From the NCBI GenBank assembly GCA_965215345.1, contig CBDCDL010000002.1:1240001-1304000 (forward strand): a stretch of DNA of 64,000 bases. Reading direction: 5' to 3'. The notes under the pieces are model-generated. The model saw nothing but the letters and a program-made list of their open reading frames with translations, did not search any database and had not been told where the DNA came from. Positions 1-12,500 of the stretch are shown piece by piece; within the stretch, counting starts at the first letter, position 1, and every line of letters begins with the position of its first letter. A program made the translations under genes and the position numbers. Source of the stretch: CATQHW01 sp965215345 (GTDB lineage: Bacteria; Spirochaetota; Spirochaetia; SZUA-6; Bin103).

Positions 1-560
1 CGGTGACGGTGTCGGCCACGGCGGACGAACGACCGTGGGGTCACGAACCCCCAGGCGGTGACGCTGACGATCACGGACGACGACCTGGTGGAGCTGTCGG
101 TCGACGACGTGAGCGTGGCCGAGGGCGATTCGGGCAGCACGACGCTGGAGTTCACGGTGACGCTGAGCCCGGCGGCGACGGTCGAGGTGACGGTGGACTG
201 GGCGACGGCGGACGGGACGGCGCAAGCCGGGACGGACTACACGTCGGGGAGCGGAAGCCTGACGTTCGGTGTCGGAGAGACCAGCAAGACGGTGACGGTG
301 TCGGTGACGGGCGACGATGTGGACGAGCCGAAACGAGACCTTCACGGTGACGCTGTCGAGCGCGGTGGGCGCGACGCTCGTGAAGGCGGTGGGGGACGGG
401 GACGATCATCGACGACGACGATGCGCCCACGGTCTCGGTTTCCGACGCGACGGCCGCCGAGGCCGCCGATCTGGTCTTCCCGGTGTCCCTGAGCCATGCC
501 AGCTCGCGGCAGATCACCGTCGACTACGCGATCGCGCCCGACACGGGCGGACGTCCGCCG
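1..560 (+). pseudogene. Frame-broken upstream part of the giant Calx-beta repeat gene
   Basis: This is the left-edge piece of the giant repeat gene; its true 5' end lies outside the window. The Calx-beta pattern can be followed only by changing frame. It reads in frame 3 to about base 25, frame 1 from about 28 to 331 (VSVAEGDSGSTTLEF, DWATADGTA), frame 2 from about 332 to 391 (NETFTVTLSSAVGATL), frame 3 from about 393 to 547 (DDDDAPTVSVSDA), then frame 2 onward. Three changes equal one surplus base in an A or G run, for example AAA at 331-333 and GGGGG at 391-395; the last equals two surplus bases. These could be assembly errors or real decay; the sequence alone cannot decide. Confidence 0.6.
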
Positions 561-3500
561 ACTATCGCGGCACGACCTCCGGCACGGTGACGTTCGCGGC
601 GGGTGTGACCACCGGGAGCATCACGCTGGATCTCGTGGACGACACGGCCGACGAGCCGGACGAGACGGTGACGGTCACGCTCTCCAATCCCCTTCCGTCC
701 GGTGCGGCGACGATCGGCACGGCCGCGGCGACCGGCACGATCACCGACGACGATGTGCCGGTCGTGACGGTGGCGGCGGAGACGGGCGCGGTGAGGGAAG
801 GCAATGACGTGGTGTTCATCCTGACGCGGACAGGGTTGGTGACGGACGAGCTGGTGGTGACCTTCACGGTGACGGGCGGCGGTGCGGTGCTGAGCGAAGA
901 GCCGCCGACCGAAGCCACCTTCGGTGCCGGTGCGAGCACGGTGCGCGTGCCACTGGCGACCGACGAAGACGAGGTCGACGATCCCGACGCCACGGTGACG
1001 CTGACCCTCGCCGACGGCGATGCCTATGACCTGGGCGCGTCATTCGCGGCGACGGTGACGGTGAGGGATGCGTTGGATTCGGGTGGGGTCGAACCCGTCG
1101 TGACGGTGGCGGCGGAGTCGGACACGGTCACGGAAGGCGAGGACGCGGTGTTCATCCTGACGCGGACGAGGGATCTGACGGACGAGCTGGTGGTGACCTT
1201 CGCGGTGACGGGCGGCGGTGCGGTGCTGAGCGAAGAGCCGCCGACCGAAGTGACCTTCGGTGCCGGTTCGGCCACGGCGAGCGTGCCCCTGGGGACCGAG
1301 ATTGACGACACCCATGAGGCGGATGCCGCGGTGACGCTGACGCTGACCGACGGCGATGCCTATGACCTGGGCACGACGTCGGCGGCGACCGTGACGGTGC
1401 AGGACGACGACGACTCCCCGGCGACCGGCTCGGTAACGATCACGGGCACGGCGACGGAAGGCGAGACGCTGAGTGCGGACACCTCGGGCCTCACCGACGC
1501 GGACGGATTGGCCGACGCGGCCTGGGCCTACCAGTGGGTCCGGACACCGTCCGGCGGCAGTGACGCGGACATTTCGGGCGCGACCGGGCCGACCTACGTG
1601 CCGGTGTTCGCGGATGCGGGCGCGACGCTCAAGGTCCGGGTGACGGTCACCGACGACGAGGGCCACGAGGCGACCTTCACGAGCGAGGCGACCTCGGCGG
1701 TGGCAGCGGCCCCGCGGCCCTCGGTGACGGTGACTTCGGACGGCGACGTGACCGAGGGCGACACCGTCACGTTCACGCTGACCCGCACGGGCGACACGGC
1801 GCAGACGTTGGACGTGGCCTACGAGGTAGCCGCCACCGGGGACTTCGGCGCCGCGACGGGCGCGGGCACGGCGACCTTCCTGGCGAACGACGCTACGGTG
1901 CAGGTGAGCGTGGCCACGACGGGCGACGCCACCCACGAGGCGCATGGCTCGGTGACGGTGACGCTGACGGCGGACACGAGCGCCGATCCCGCCTACCTGC
2001 TCGGCGAACCGTCGACGGCGACGGCGGCGGTGGAAGACGACGACGACTTCCCGGCGAGTGGCTCGGTAACGATCACGGGCACGGCGACCGAAGGCGAGAC
2101 GCTGACGGCGGACACCACGGGCCTCACCGACGCGGACGGACTGGACAACGCAGCCTACGTCTACCAGTGGGTGCGGACGCCGGCCGGCGGCAGCGACGCC
2201 GACATCTCCGGCGCGACCTCGCAGACCTACGTGCCGGTGTTCGCGGACGCGGGCGCGACGCTGAAGGTCAAGGTGACGGTCACCGACGACGAGGGCCACG
2301 AGGCGAGCTTCACGAGCACCCCGACATCAGCGGTGGCGGCGCTGCCGCGGCCGGAGGTCACGGTGGCCTCGGACGGCGACGTGACGGAGGGCGACACCGT
2401 CACGTTCACGTTGACGCGGACGGGCAACCCGGCGCAGACGCTGGACGTCGCCTACACGGTAGCCGCCACCGGGAACTTCGGCGTCACGACGGGCGCGGGC
2501 ACGGCGACCTTTCTGGCGAACGACGCCACGGTGCAGGTGACGGTGGCCACGACGGGCGACAGCACCCACGAGGCGCACGGTTCGGTGACGGTGACGCTGA
2601 CGGCGGACACGAGCGCCGACCCCGCCTACCTGCTCGGCGATCCGTCGACGGCGACGGCTGCGGTGGAAGACGACGACGACTCCCCGGCGACCGGCGCGGT
2701 CACGATCACGGGCACGGCGACGGAAGGCGAGACGCTGACGGCGGACACGTCGGGCCTCACCGACGGGGACGGCCTGGACAGCGCGGCCTGGGCCTACCAG
2801 TGGGTCCGAACGCCGTCCGGCGGCAGCGAGGCGGACATCCCCGGCGCGACCTCGCAGACCTATGTGCCGGTGCTCGCGGACGGGGGGACGACGCTGAAGG
2901 TGCGGGTGACGGTCACCGACGACGAGGGCCACGAGGCGACCTTCACGAGCGCGGCGACCCCGGCGGTGGCGGCGCTGCCGCGGCCCTCGGTGACGGTGGC
3001 GGCGGAGACGGACACGGTGACGGAAGGCAAGGACGCGGTGTTCATCCTGACGCGGACGAAGGATCCGTCGGACGCGCTGGTGGTGAGCTTCGCGGTGACG
3101 GGCGGCGACGCGGTGCTGAGCGAGGATCCGCCGACCGAAGCCACCTTCCGCGCCGGCGCGGCCACGGTGCGCGTGTCCCTGGGCACCGAGAACGACGACA
3201 CCCATGGGGCGGACGCCGCGCTGACGCTGACGCTGACCGACGGCGACGCCTACGACCTGGGCGAGGCGTCGTCGGCGACGGTGACGGTGCGGGACGATGA
3301 CGTGCCGCCGCCGGTTCTGTCGATCGGCGACGCGGGCGCGCGTGAAGGCAATTCGGGCGACACGACGGCGCGGTTCACGGTGACGCTGGACCGAGCGGCG
3401 GCGGTCGCGGTGACGGTGGACTGGGCGACCGCCGACGGAACGGCGACCGCCGGGACGGATTACACGGCGGGGGAGGGAACCCTGACGTTCAGCGGCGGCG

Positions 3501-6500
3501 TGCTCAGCAAGACGATAGCGGTGCCGGTGACAGGCGACGATGTGGACGAGCCGAACGAGACGTTCACGGTGGAGCTGTCGAACGCGTCGGGGGCATCACT
3601 CGGCGAGGCGGTGGGGACGGGGACGATCAGGGACGACGACGATGCGCCGACGGTGACGCTGGTCCTGACGCCGGCCTCGATTACGGAGGCGGCCGGGCGG
3701 AGCACGGTGACGGCGCGTCTGGACCACCCGTCGAGCGAGGAGACGGCGGTGACGGTGACGGTCGCGCCGAAGTCGCCGGCGGTGGAAGGCGACTACACGC
3801 TGAGCGCGAACCTGGAGCTGACGATTGCGGCGGGTGTGACGACGAGCACGGGCGCGGTGACGATTACCGCTGTGAACAACGCCGTGGACGCGCCCAACAA
3901 GGCGGTGACGGTGTCGGCCACGGCGGAGAACACACAAGGCATCACGGCCCCGCAGGAGGTGACGCTGACGATCAGGGACGACGAGAACGTGGCCCCGACG
4001 GGCGCGCCGACGATCGACGACACGACGCCGGTGGTCGGCGAGACGCTGATGGCGGACCCGTCGGGCATTGGCGACACGGACGGGCTGACGGGCGCGACCT
4101 ACACCTGGCGGTGGCTCCGGGTGGCGTCGGGCGGCACCGAGACGCAGGTCGGGACCGGAGCGTCGTACACGGTGGTCGCCGGTGACGTGGGGTCGACGCT
4201 GAAGGTGGAGGCGAGCTTCACCGACGACGGCGGGGCCGGGGAGACGGTCGAGAGCGCGGAGACGGCGGCGGTCGAGGCGGCGCCGCTGCCGACGGTGTCG
4301 GTGGCGCGGGTGTCGAGTCCGGTGTCGGAAGGCGCGGACGCGGAGTTCCTGGTGACGCGCACGGCGGTGACGGCGGGGGCGCTGACGGTCCGCTACGGCG
4401 TGTCGGAGAGCGGCGCCATGGTGGTGGCGTCCGAAGAGGGCGCGAAGACCATCGATTTCGGGGACGGCGAGACCGAGAAGACGGTGGCGGTGCCGACGGT
4501 GGATGACAGCGTCCACGAGGCGGACAGCACGGTGACCTTCAGGCTGGCTCCGGATGCGGCCTACGAGGTGGGCACCGCTGCGTCGGGGGTGATTGTGCAG
4601 GACGACGACGACTCCCCGGCGACCGGGGCGGTGGCGGTCGCGGGCACGGTGGTGGAAGGCGAGACGCTGACGGCGGACACGTCGGGCCTCACCGACGGGG
4701 ACGGCCTGGACAGCGCGGCATACGTCTACCAGTGGGTGCGGACGCCGTCCGGCGGCAGCGACGCGGACATCTCCGGCGCCACCGGCGCGACCTATGTGCC
4801 GGTGTTCGCGGACGTAGGCGCGACGCTGAAGGTCCGGGTGACGGTCACCGACGACGAGGGCCACGAGGCGACGTTCGAGAGCGCGGCGACCCCGGCGGTT
4901 GCGGCGCGCGCGCGGCCCTCGGTGACGGCGGCTTCGGACGGCGGCGTGGCGGAGGGCAGCGCCGCGGTGTTCACGCTGACGCGCACGGGCGACACGGCGG
5001 AGGAGCTGGACGTGGCCTACACGGTGACGGCCGCCGGGGACTTCGGCGCCGCGACCGGCGCGGGCACGGCGAGCTTCCTGGCGGACAGCGCCACGGTGCA
5101 GGTGTCGGTGGCCACGACGGGCGACAGCATCCACGAGGCGCACGGCTCGGTGACGCTGACGCTGACGGCGGACACGGGCGCCGATCCCGCCTACCTGCTC
5201 GGCGACCCGGCGACAGCGACGGCGGCGGTGGAAGACGACGACGACTCGCCGGCGACCGGCGCGGTCACGATCACGGGCACGGCGACGGAAGGCGAGACGC
5301 TGACGGCGGACACCTCGGGCCTCGCCGACGGGGACGGACTGGCCAACGCGACCTGGGTCTACCAGTGGGTGCGGACGCCGTCCGGCGGCAGCGGCGCGGA
5401 CATTTCCGGTGCGACCGAAGCGACCTACGTGCCGGTGTTCGCGGACGCGGGTGCGACGCTGAAGGTGCGGGTGACGGTCACCGACGACGAAGGCCACGAG
5501 GCGACCTTCACGAGCGCGCCGACCTCGGCGGTGGCGGCGACGCCGCGGCCCGTGGTGACGGTGGTCTCGGACGGCGACGTGACGGAGGGCGACACCGTCA
5601 CGTTCACGCTGACGCGCGCGGGCGACCCGGCGGCGACGCTGGACGTGGCCTACGAGGTCACCGCCACCGGGGACTTCGGCGCCGCGACGGGCGCGGGCAC
5701 GGCGACGTTCCCGGCGGACAGCGCCACGGTGCAGGTGAGCGTGGCCACGACGGGTGACGGTGCCCACGAGGCGCACGGCTCGGTGACGGTGACGCTGACG
5801 GCGGACACGGGCGCCGATTCCGCCTACCTGCTCGGCGATCCGGCGACGGCGACGGCGGCGGTGGAAGACGACGACGACTCGCCGGCGACCGGTTCGGTGA
5901 CGGTCACGGGCACGGCGGCGGAAGGCGAGACGCTGACGGCGGACACGTCGGGTCTCACGGACGCGGACGGCTTGGCCAACGCGGCTTGGGCCTACCAGTG
6001 GGTGCGCACACCGTCCGGCGGCAGTGGCGCGGACATTTCGGGCGCGACCTCGAAGACCTACACGCCGGTGTTGGCGGACGGGGGGACGACGCTGAAGGTG
6101 CGGGTGACGGTCACCGACGACGAGGGCCACGAGGCGACCTTCACGAGCGCGGAGACGGCGGTGGTGCCGCCCTCGGTGACGGTGGCGCCGAGAAAGACTC
6201 CGGTGAGCGAAGGGGACCCCGCCGCTGAATTCACGGTGACGCGAACCGGCGACACGACCGAGGCGCTGCGGGTGAGGATCAGCGTGTCGGAGACGGGAGA
6301 CATGGTTTCGGCCCGCAACGAGGGGGAGAAGACGCGAACGATCCCGGCCGGCCAGCCCCAGGTGTTGCTATCGGTGCCGACCATCATGGACAGCGTTCAC
6401 GAAGCGGACAGCGTGGTGACCCTGGCGCTGGTGGCGGATGCGGCCTACGAACTGGGGACGGAACGGTCGGCGGCGGTCACGGTCGAGGACGACGACAACG

Positions 6501-9500
6501 CGGCGCCGACGGGCACGGTGACGATCGACGACACGACGCCGATGGTGGGCGAGACGCTGACGGCGAGTTCGTCGGGCGTCGACGACCCGGATGGTCTGAC
6601 GAGCCCGACCTACGCTTGGCAGTGGGTTCGGACATCGGGCGGGACGGAGACGGAGATAGCCGGGGCGACGTCGGCGAGCTACACGGTGGCCGCGGCGGAT
6701 GGCGGGGCGAAGCTGAAGGTGGAGATGAGCTTCACCGACGACGACGGGACTACCGAGACTCTGACGAGCGCGGAGACGGCGGTGGTGCCGCCCTCGGTCA
6801 CGGTGGCGCCGAGAAAGACTCCGGTGAGCGAAGGGGACCCCGCCGCGGAGTTCACGTTGACGCGAACCGGCGACACGACCGAGGCGCTGCGGGTGAGAAT
6901 CAGCGTGTCGGAGACGGGAGACATGGTTTCGGCCGGCAACAAGGGGGAGAAGACGCGAACGATCCCGGCCGGCCAGCCCCAGGCGGTGATACCGGTGCCG
7001 ACCGTCAATGACAGCGTTCACGAAGCGGACAGCGTGGTGACCCTGGCGCTGGTGGCGGACCCGGCCTACGAACTGGGGACGGAACGGTCGGCGGAGGTCA
7101 CGGTCCGGGACGACGACGACTCGCCGGCGACCGGCTCGGTGACGATCACGGGTACGCCGACGGAAGGCGAGACGCTGAGTGCGGACACCTCGGGCCTCGC
7201 CGACGGAGACGGACTGGACGACGCGGCCTGGGTCTACCAGTGGGTGCGGACACCGTCCGGCGGCAGTGACGCGGACATCTCCGGTGCGACCGGGGCGACC
7301 TACGTGCCGGTGTTCGCGGACGCGGGGGCGACGCTGAAGGTGCGGGTGACGGTCACCGACGACGAGGGCCACGAGGCGACCTTCACGAGCGCGGCGACCT
7401 CGGCGGTGGCGGCGACGCCGCGGCCGGTGGTGACGGTGGTCTCGGACGGCGACGTGACGGAGGGCGACACCGTCACGTTCACGCTGACGCGGACGGGCGA
7501 CCCGGCGGAGACGCTGGACGTGGCCTACGAGGTAGCGGCCACCGGGGACTTCGGCGTCACGACGGGCGCGGGCACGGCGACGTTCCCGGCGGACAGCGCC
7601 ACGGTGCAGGTGTCGGTAGACACGACGGGCGACGACACCCACGAGGCGCACGGCTCGGTGACGGTGACGGTGACGCTGACGGCGGACACGGGCGTCGATC
7701 CGGCCTACCTGCTCGGCGATCCGTCGGCGGCGACGGCGGCGGTGGAAGACGACGACGACTCGCCGGCGACGGGCACGGTGACGATCGACGACACGACGCC
7801 GACGGAAGGCGAGACGCTGACGGCGGACACATCGGGCCTCGCCGACGCGGACGGCTTGGCCAACGTGGCCTACGTCTACCAGTGGGTGCGGACACCGGCC
7901 GGCGGCAGTGACGAGGACATCTCCGGCGCGACCGGAGCGACCTACGTGCCGGTGTTCGCGGACGCGGGGGCGACGCTGAAGGTGCGGGTGACGGTCACCG
8001 ACGACGAGGGCCATCAGGCGAGCTTCACGAGCGCCCCGACCTCGGCGGTGGCGGCGCTGCCGCGGCCGTCGGTGACGGTGACCTCGGACGGCGACGTAAC
8101 GGAGGGCAGCCCTGCGGAGTTCACGCTGACGCGCACGGGCGACCCGGCGGCGACGCTGGACGTGGCCTACGAGGTCACCGCCACCGGGAGCTTCGGCGTC
8201 ACGACGGGCGCGGGCACGGCGACGTTCCCGGCGAACAGCGCCACGGTGCAGGTGAGCGTGGCCACGACGGGCGACAGCGCCCACGAGGCGCACGGCTCGG
8301 TGACGGTGACGCTGACGGCGGACACGGGCACCGATCCTGCCTACCTGCTCGGCGCTCCGGCGACGGCGACGGCGGCGGTTCAGGACGACGACGACTCGCC
8401 GGCGACCGGCTCGGTGACGGTCACGGGTACGGCGACGGAGGGCGAGACGCTGAGCGCGGACACGTCGGGCATCACCGACGCGGACGGGCTGGCCAACGCG
8501 GTCTGGGCCTACCGGTGGGTGCGGACGCCGCCCGGCGGCGGCAACGCGGATATCTCCGGCGCGACCGGCGCAACCTACGTACCGGTGTTCGCGGACGTGG
8601 GGGCGACGCTGAAGGTGCGGGTGACGGTCACCGACGACGAAGGCCACCGGGCGACCTTCACGAGCGCTTCGACCTCGGCGGTGGCGGCGCTGCCGCGGCC
8701 GTCGGTGACGGTGGTCTCGGACGGCGACGTGACGGAGGGCGACACCGTCACGTTCACGCTGACGCGCACGGGCGACCCGGCGGAGACGCTGGACGTGGCC
8801 TACGCGGTGACGGCCACCGGGGACTTCGGCGTCACGACCGGCGCGGGCACGGCGACGTTCCTGGCGAACAGCTCCACGGTGCAGGTGAGCGTGGCCACGA
8901 CGGGCGACGACACCCACGAGGCGCACGGCACGGTGACGGTGACGCTGACGGCGGACACGGGCGCCGATCCCGCCTACCTGCTCGGCGCTCCGTCGACGGC
9001 GACGGCGGCGGTGGAAGACGACGACGACTCGCCGGCGACGGGCACGGTGACGATCGACGACACGACGCCGACGGAAGGCGAGACGCTGACCGCGGACACG
9101 TCGGCCCTCGCCGACGGAGACGGACTGGACGACGCGGCCTACGTCTACCAGTGGGTGCGGACGCCGTCCGGCGGCAGTGACGGGGACATCTCCGGTGCGA
9201 CCTCGCAGACCTACGTGCCGGTGTTCGCGGACGCGGGGACGACGCTGAAGGTGCGGGTGACGGTCACCGACGACGAGGGCCACGAGGCGACCTTCACGAG
9301 CGCTTCGACCTCGGCGGTGGCGGCGACGCCGCGGCCCGTGGTGACGGTGGTCTCGGACGGCGACGTGACCGAGGGCAGCGCCGCGGTGTTCACGCTGATC
9401 CGCACGGGCGACCCGGCGCAGACGCTGGAGGTGGCCTACGAGGTCACCGCCACCGGGGACTTCGGCGCCGCGACGGGCGCGGGCACGGCGACGTTCCCGG

Positions 9501-12500
9501 CGGACAGCGCCACGGTGCAGGTGAGCGTGGCCACGACGGGCGACAGCACTCACGAGGCGCACGGCTCGGCGACGGTGACGCTGACGGCGGACGGGGGCAC
9601 CGATCCCGCCTACCTGCTCGGCGATCCGTCGGCGGCGACGGCGGCGGTGGAAGACGACGACGACTCGCCGGCGACCGGTTCGGTCACGGTCACGGGCACG
9701 CCGGCGGAAGGCGAGACGCTGACGGCGGACACCTCGGGTCTCACCGACGCGGACGGCTTGGCCAACGCGGCCTGGGCCTACCAGTGGGTGCGGACACCGG
9801 CCGGCGGCAGTGGCGCGGATATTTCGGGCGCGACCTTGAAGAGCTACGTACCGGTGTTGGCGGACGGGGGGACGACGCTGAAGGTGCGGGTGACGGTCAC
9901 CGACGACGAGGGCCACGAGGCGACCTTCACGAGCGCGGAGACGGCGGTGGTGCCGCCCTCGGTCACGGTGGCGCCGAGAAAGACTCCGGTGACCGAGGGG
10001 AAGCCTGCGGAATTCATGGTGACGCGAACCGGCGACACGACTGCGGCGCTGCGGGTGAGAATCAGCGTGTCGGAGACGGGAGACATGGTTTCGGCCCGCA
10101 ACGAGGGGGAGGAGACGCGAACGCTCCCGGCCGGCCAGTCCCAGGCGGTGATACCGGTGCCGACCGTCAAGGACAGCGTTCACGAAGCGGACAGCGTGGT
10201 GACCCTGGCGCTGGTGGCGGACCCGGCCTACGAACTGGGGACGGAACGGTCGGCGGAGGTCACGGTCGAGGACGACGACGACTCGCCGGCGACCGGATCG
10301 GTAACGGTCACGGGCACGCCGACGGAAGGCGAGACGCTGACGGTGGACACGTCGGGCCTCGCCGACGGGGACGGACTGGACGACGCGGCCTACGTCTACC
10401 AGTGGGTGCGGACGCCGGCCGGCGGCAGTGACGGGGACATCTCCGGTGCGACCTCGCAGACCTACGTGCCGGTGTTCGCGGACGCGGGGACGACGCTGAA
10501 GGTGCGGGTGACGGTCACCGACGACGAGGGCCACGAGGCGACCTTCACGAGCGCTTCGACCTCGGCGGTGGCGGCGCTGCCGCGGCCTTCGGTGACGGTG
10601 GCCTCGGACGGCGACGTAACGGAGGGCAGCCCTGCGGAGTTCACGCTGACGCGCACGGGCGACCCGGCGGAGACGCTGGAGGTGGCCTACGAGGTAGCCG
10701 CCACCGGGGACTTCGGCGTCACGACGGGCGCGGGCACGGCGACCTTCCTGGCGGACAGCGCCACGGTGCAGGTGAGCGTGGCCACGACGGGTGACGGTGC
10801 CCACGAGGCGCACGGCTCGGTGACGGTGACGCTGACGGCGGACACGGGCGTCGATCCCGCCTACCTGCTCGGCGATCCGGCGACGGCGACGGCGGCGGTG
10901 GAAGACGACGACGACTCGCCGGCGACCGGTTCGGTCACGGTCACGGGCACGGCGGCGGAAGGCGAGACGCTGACGGCGGACACGTCGGGTCTCACGGACG
11001 CGGACGGCTTGGCCAACGCGGCTTGGGCCTACCAGTGGGTGCGCACACCGTCCGGCGGCAGTGACGAGGACATCTCCGGCGCGACCTCGCAGACCTACGT
11101 GCCGGTGTTCGCGGACGCGGGGGCGACGCTGAAGGTGCGGGTGACGGTCACCGACGACGAGGGCCACGAGGCGACCTTCACGAGCGCGGCGACCTCGGCG
11201 GTGGCGGCGCTGCTGCGGCCCGTGGTGACGGTGGTCTCGGACGGCGACGTGACGGAGGGCGACACCGTCACGTTCACGCTGACGCGCACGGGCGACCCGG
11301 CGGAGACGCTGGAGGTGGCCTACGAGGTAGCCGCCACCGGGGACTTCGGCGTCACGACCGGTGCGGGCACGGCGACCTTCCTGGCGAACAGCGCCACGGT
11401 GCAGGTGTCGGTAGACACGACGGGCGACGGCGCCCACGAGGCGCACGGCACGGTGACGGTGACGCTGACGGCGGACACGGGCGCCGATCCTGCCTACCTG
11501 CTCGGCGATCCGTCGACGGCGACGGCGGCGGTCCGGGACGACGACGACTCGCCGGCGACGGGCACGGTGACGATCGACGACACGACGCCGACGGAAGGCG
11601 AGACGCTGACCGCGGACACGTCGGCCCTCGCCGACGGGGACGGTCTGGCCAACGCGCGCTACGCCTACCGGTGGGTGCGGACGCCGGCCGGCGGCGGCAA
11701 CGCGGATATCTCCGGCGCGACCGGCGCAACCTACGTACCGGTGTTCGCGGACGTGGGGGCGACGCTGAAGGTGCGGGTGACGGTCACCGACGACGAAGGC
11801 CACCGGGCGACCTTCACGAGCGCTTCGACCTCGGCGGTGGCGGCGCTGCCGCGGCCGTCGGTGACGGTGGTCTCGGACGGCGACGTGACGGAGGGCGACA
11901 CCGTCACGTTCACGCTGACGCGCACGGGCGACCCGGCGGAGACGCTGGACGTGGCCTACGCGGTGACGGCCACCGGGGACTTCGGCGTCACGACCGGCGC
12001 GGGCACGGCGACGTTCCTGGCGAACAGCTCCACGGTGCAGGTGAGCGTGGCCACGACGGGCGACGACACCCACGAGGCGCACGGCACGGTGACGGTGACG
12101 CTGACGGCGGACACGGGCGCCGATCCCGCCTACCTGCTCGGGGATCCGTGGACGGCGACGGCGGCGGTGGGAGACGACGACGACTCCCCGGCGACCGGCG
12201 CGGTCACGGTCACGGGCACGGCGGAGGAAGGCGAGACGCTGAGTGCGGACACGTCGGGCCTCACCGACGCGGACGGCTTGGCCAATGCGGCCTACGCCTG
12301 GCAGTGGGTGCGGACACCGTCGGGCGGCAGTGACGCGGACATCTCCGGCGCGACCTCGCGGACCTACGTGCCGGTGTACGCGGACGCGGGGGCGACGCTG
12401 AAGGTCAAGGTGACGGTCACCGACGACGAAGGCCACGAGGCGACCTTCACGAGCGCGGCGACGTCGGCGGTGGCGGCGCTGCCCGAGGTCACGGTGGCCT

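Noticed and set aside
6368..12436. Very long minus-strand open frame (about 2,000 codons), and similar ones at 3,596-6,130 and 12,563-16,450
   Set aside because: They are antisense shadows of the GC-rich repeat gene: Arg/His-rich low-complexity translations repeating with the 633-bp period and no protein-like pattern.
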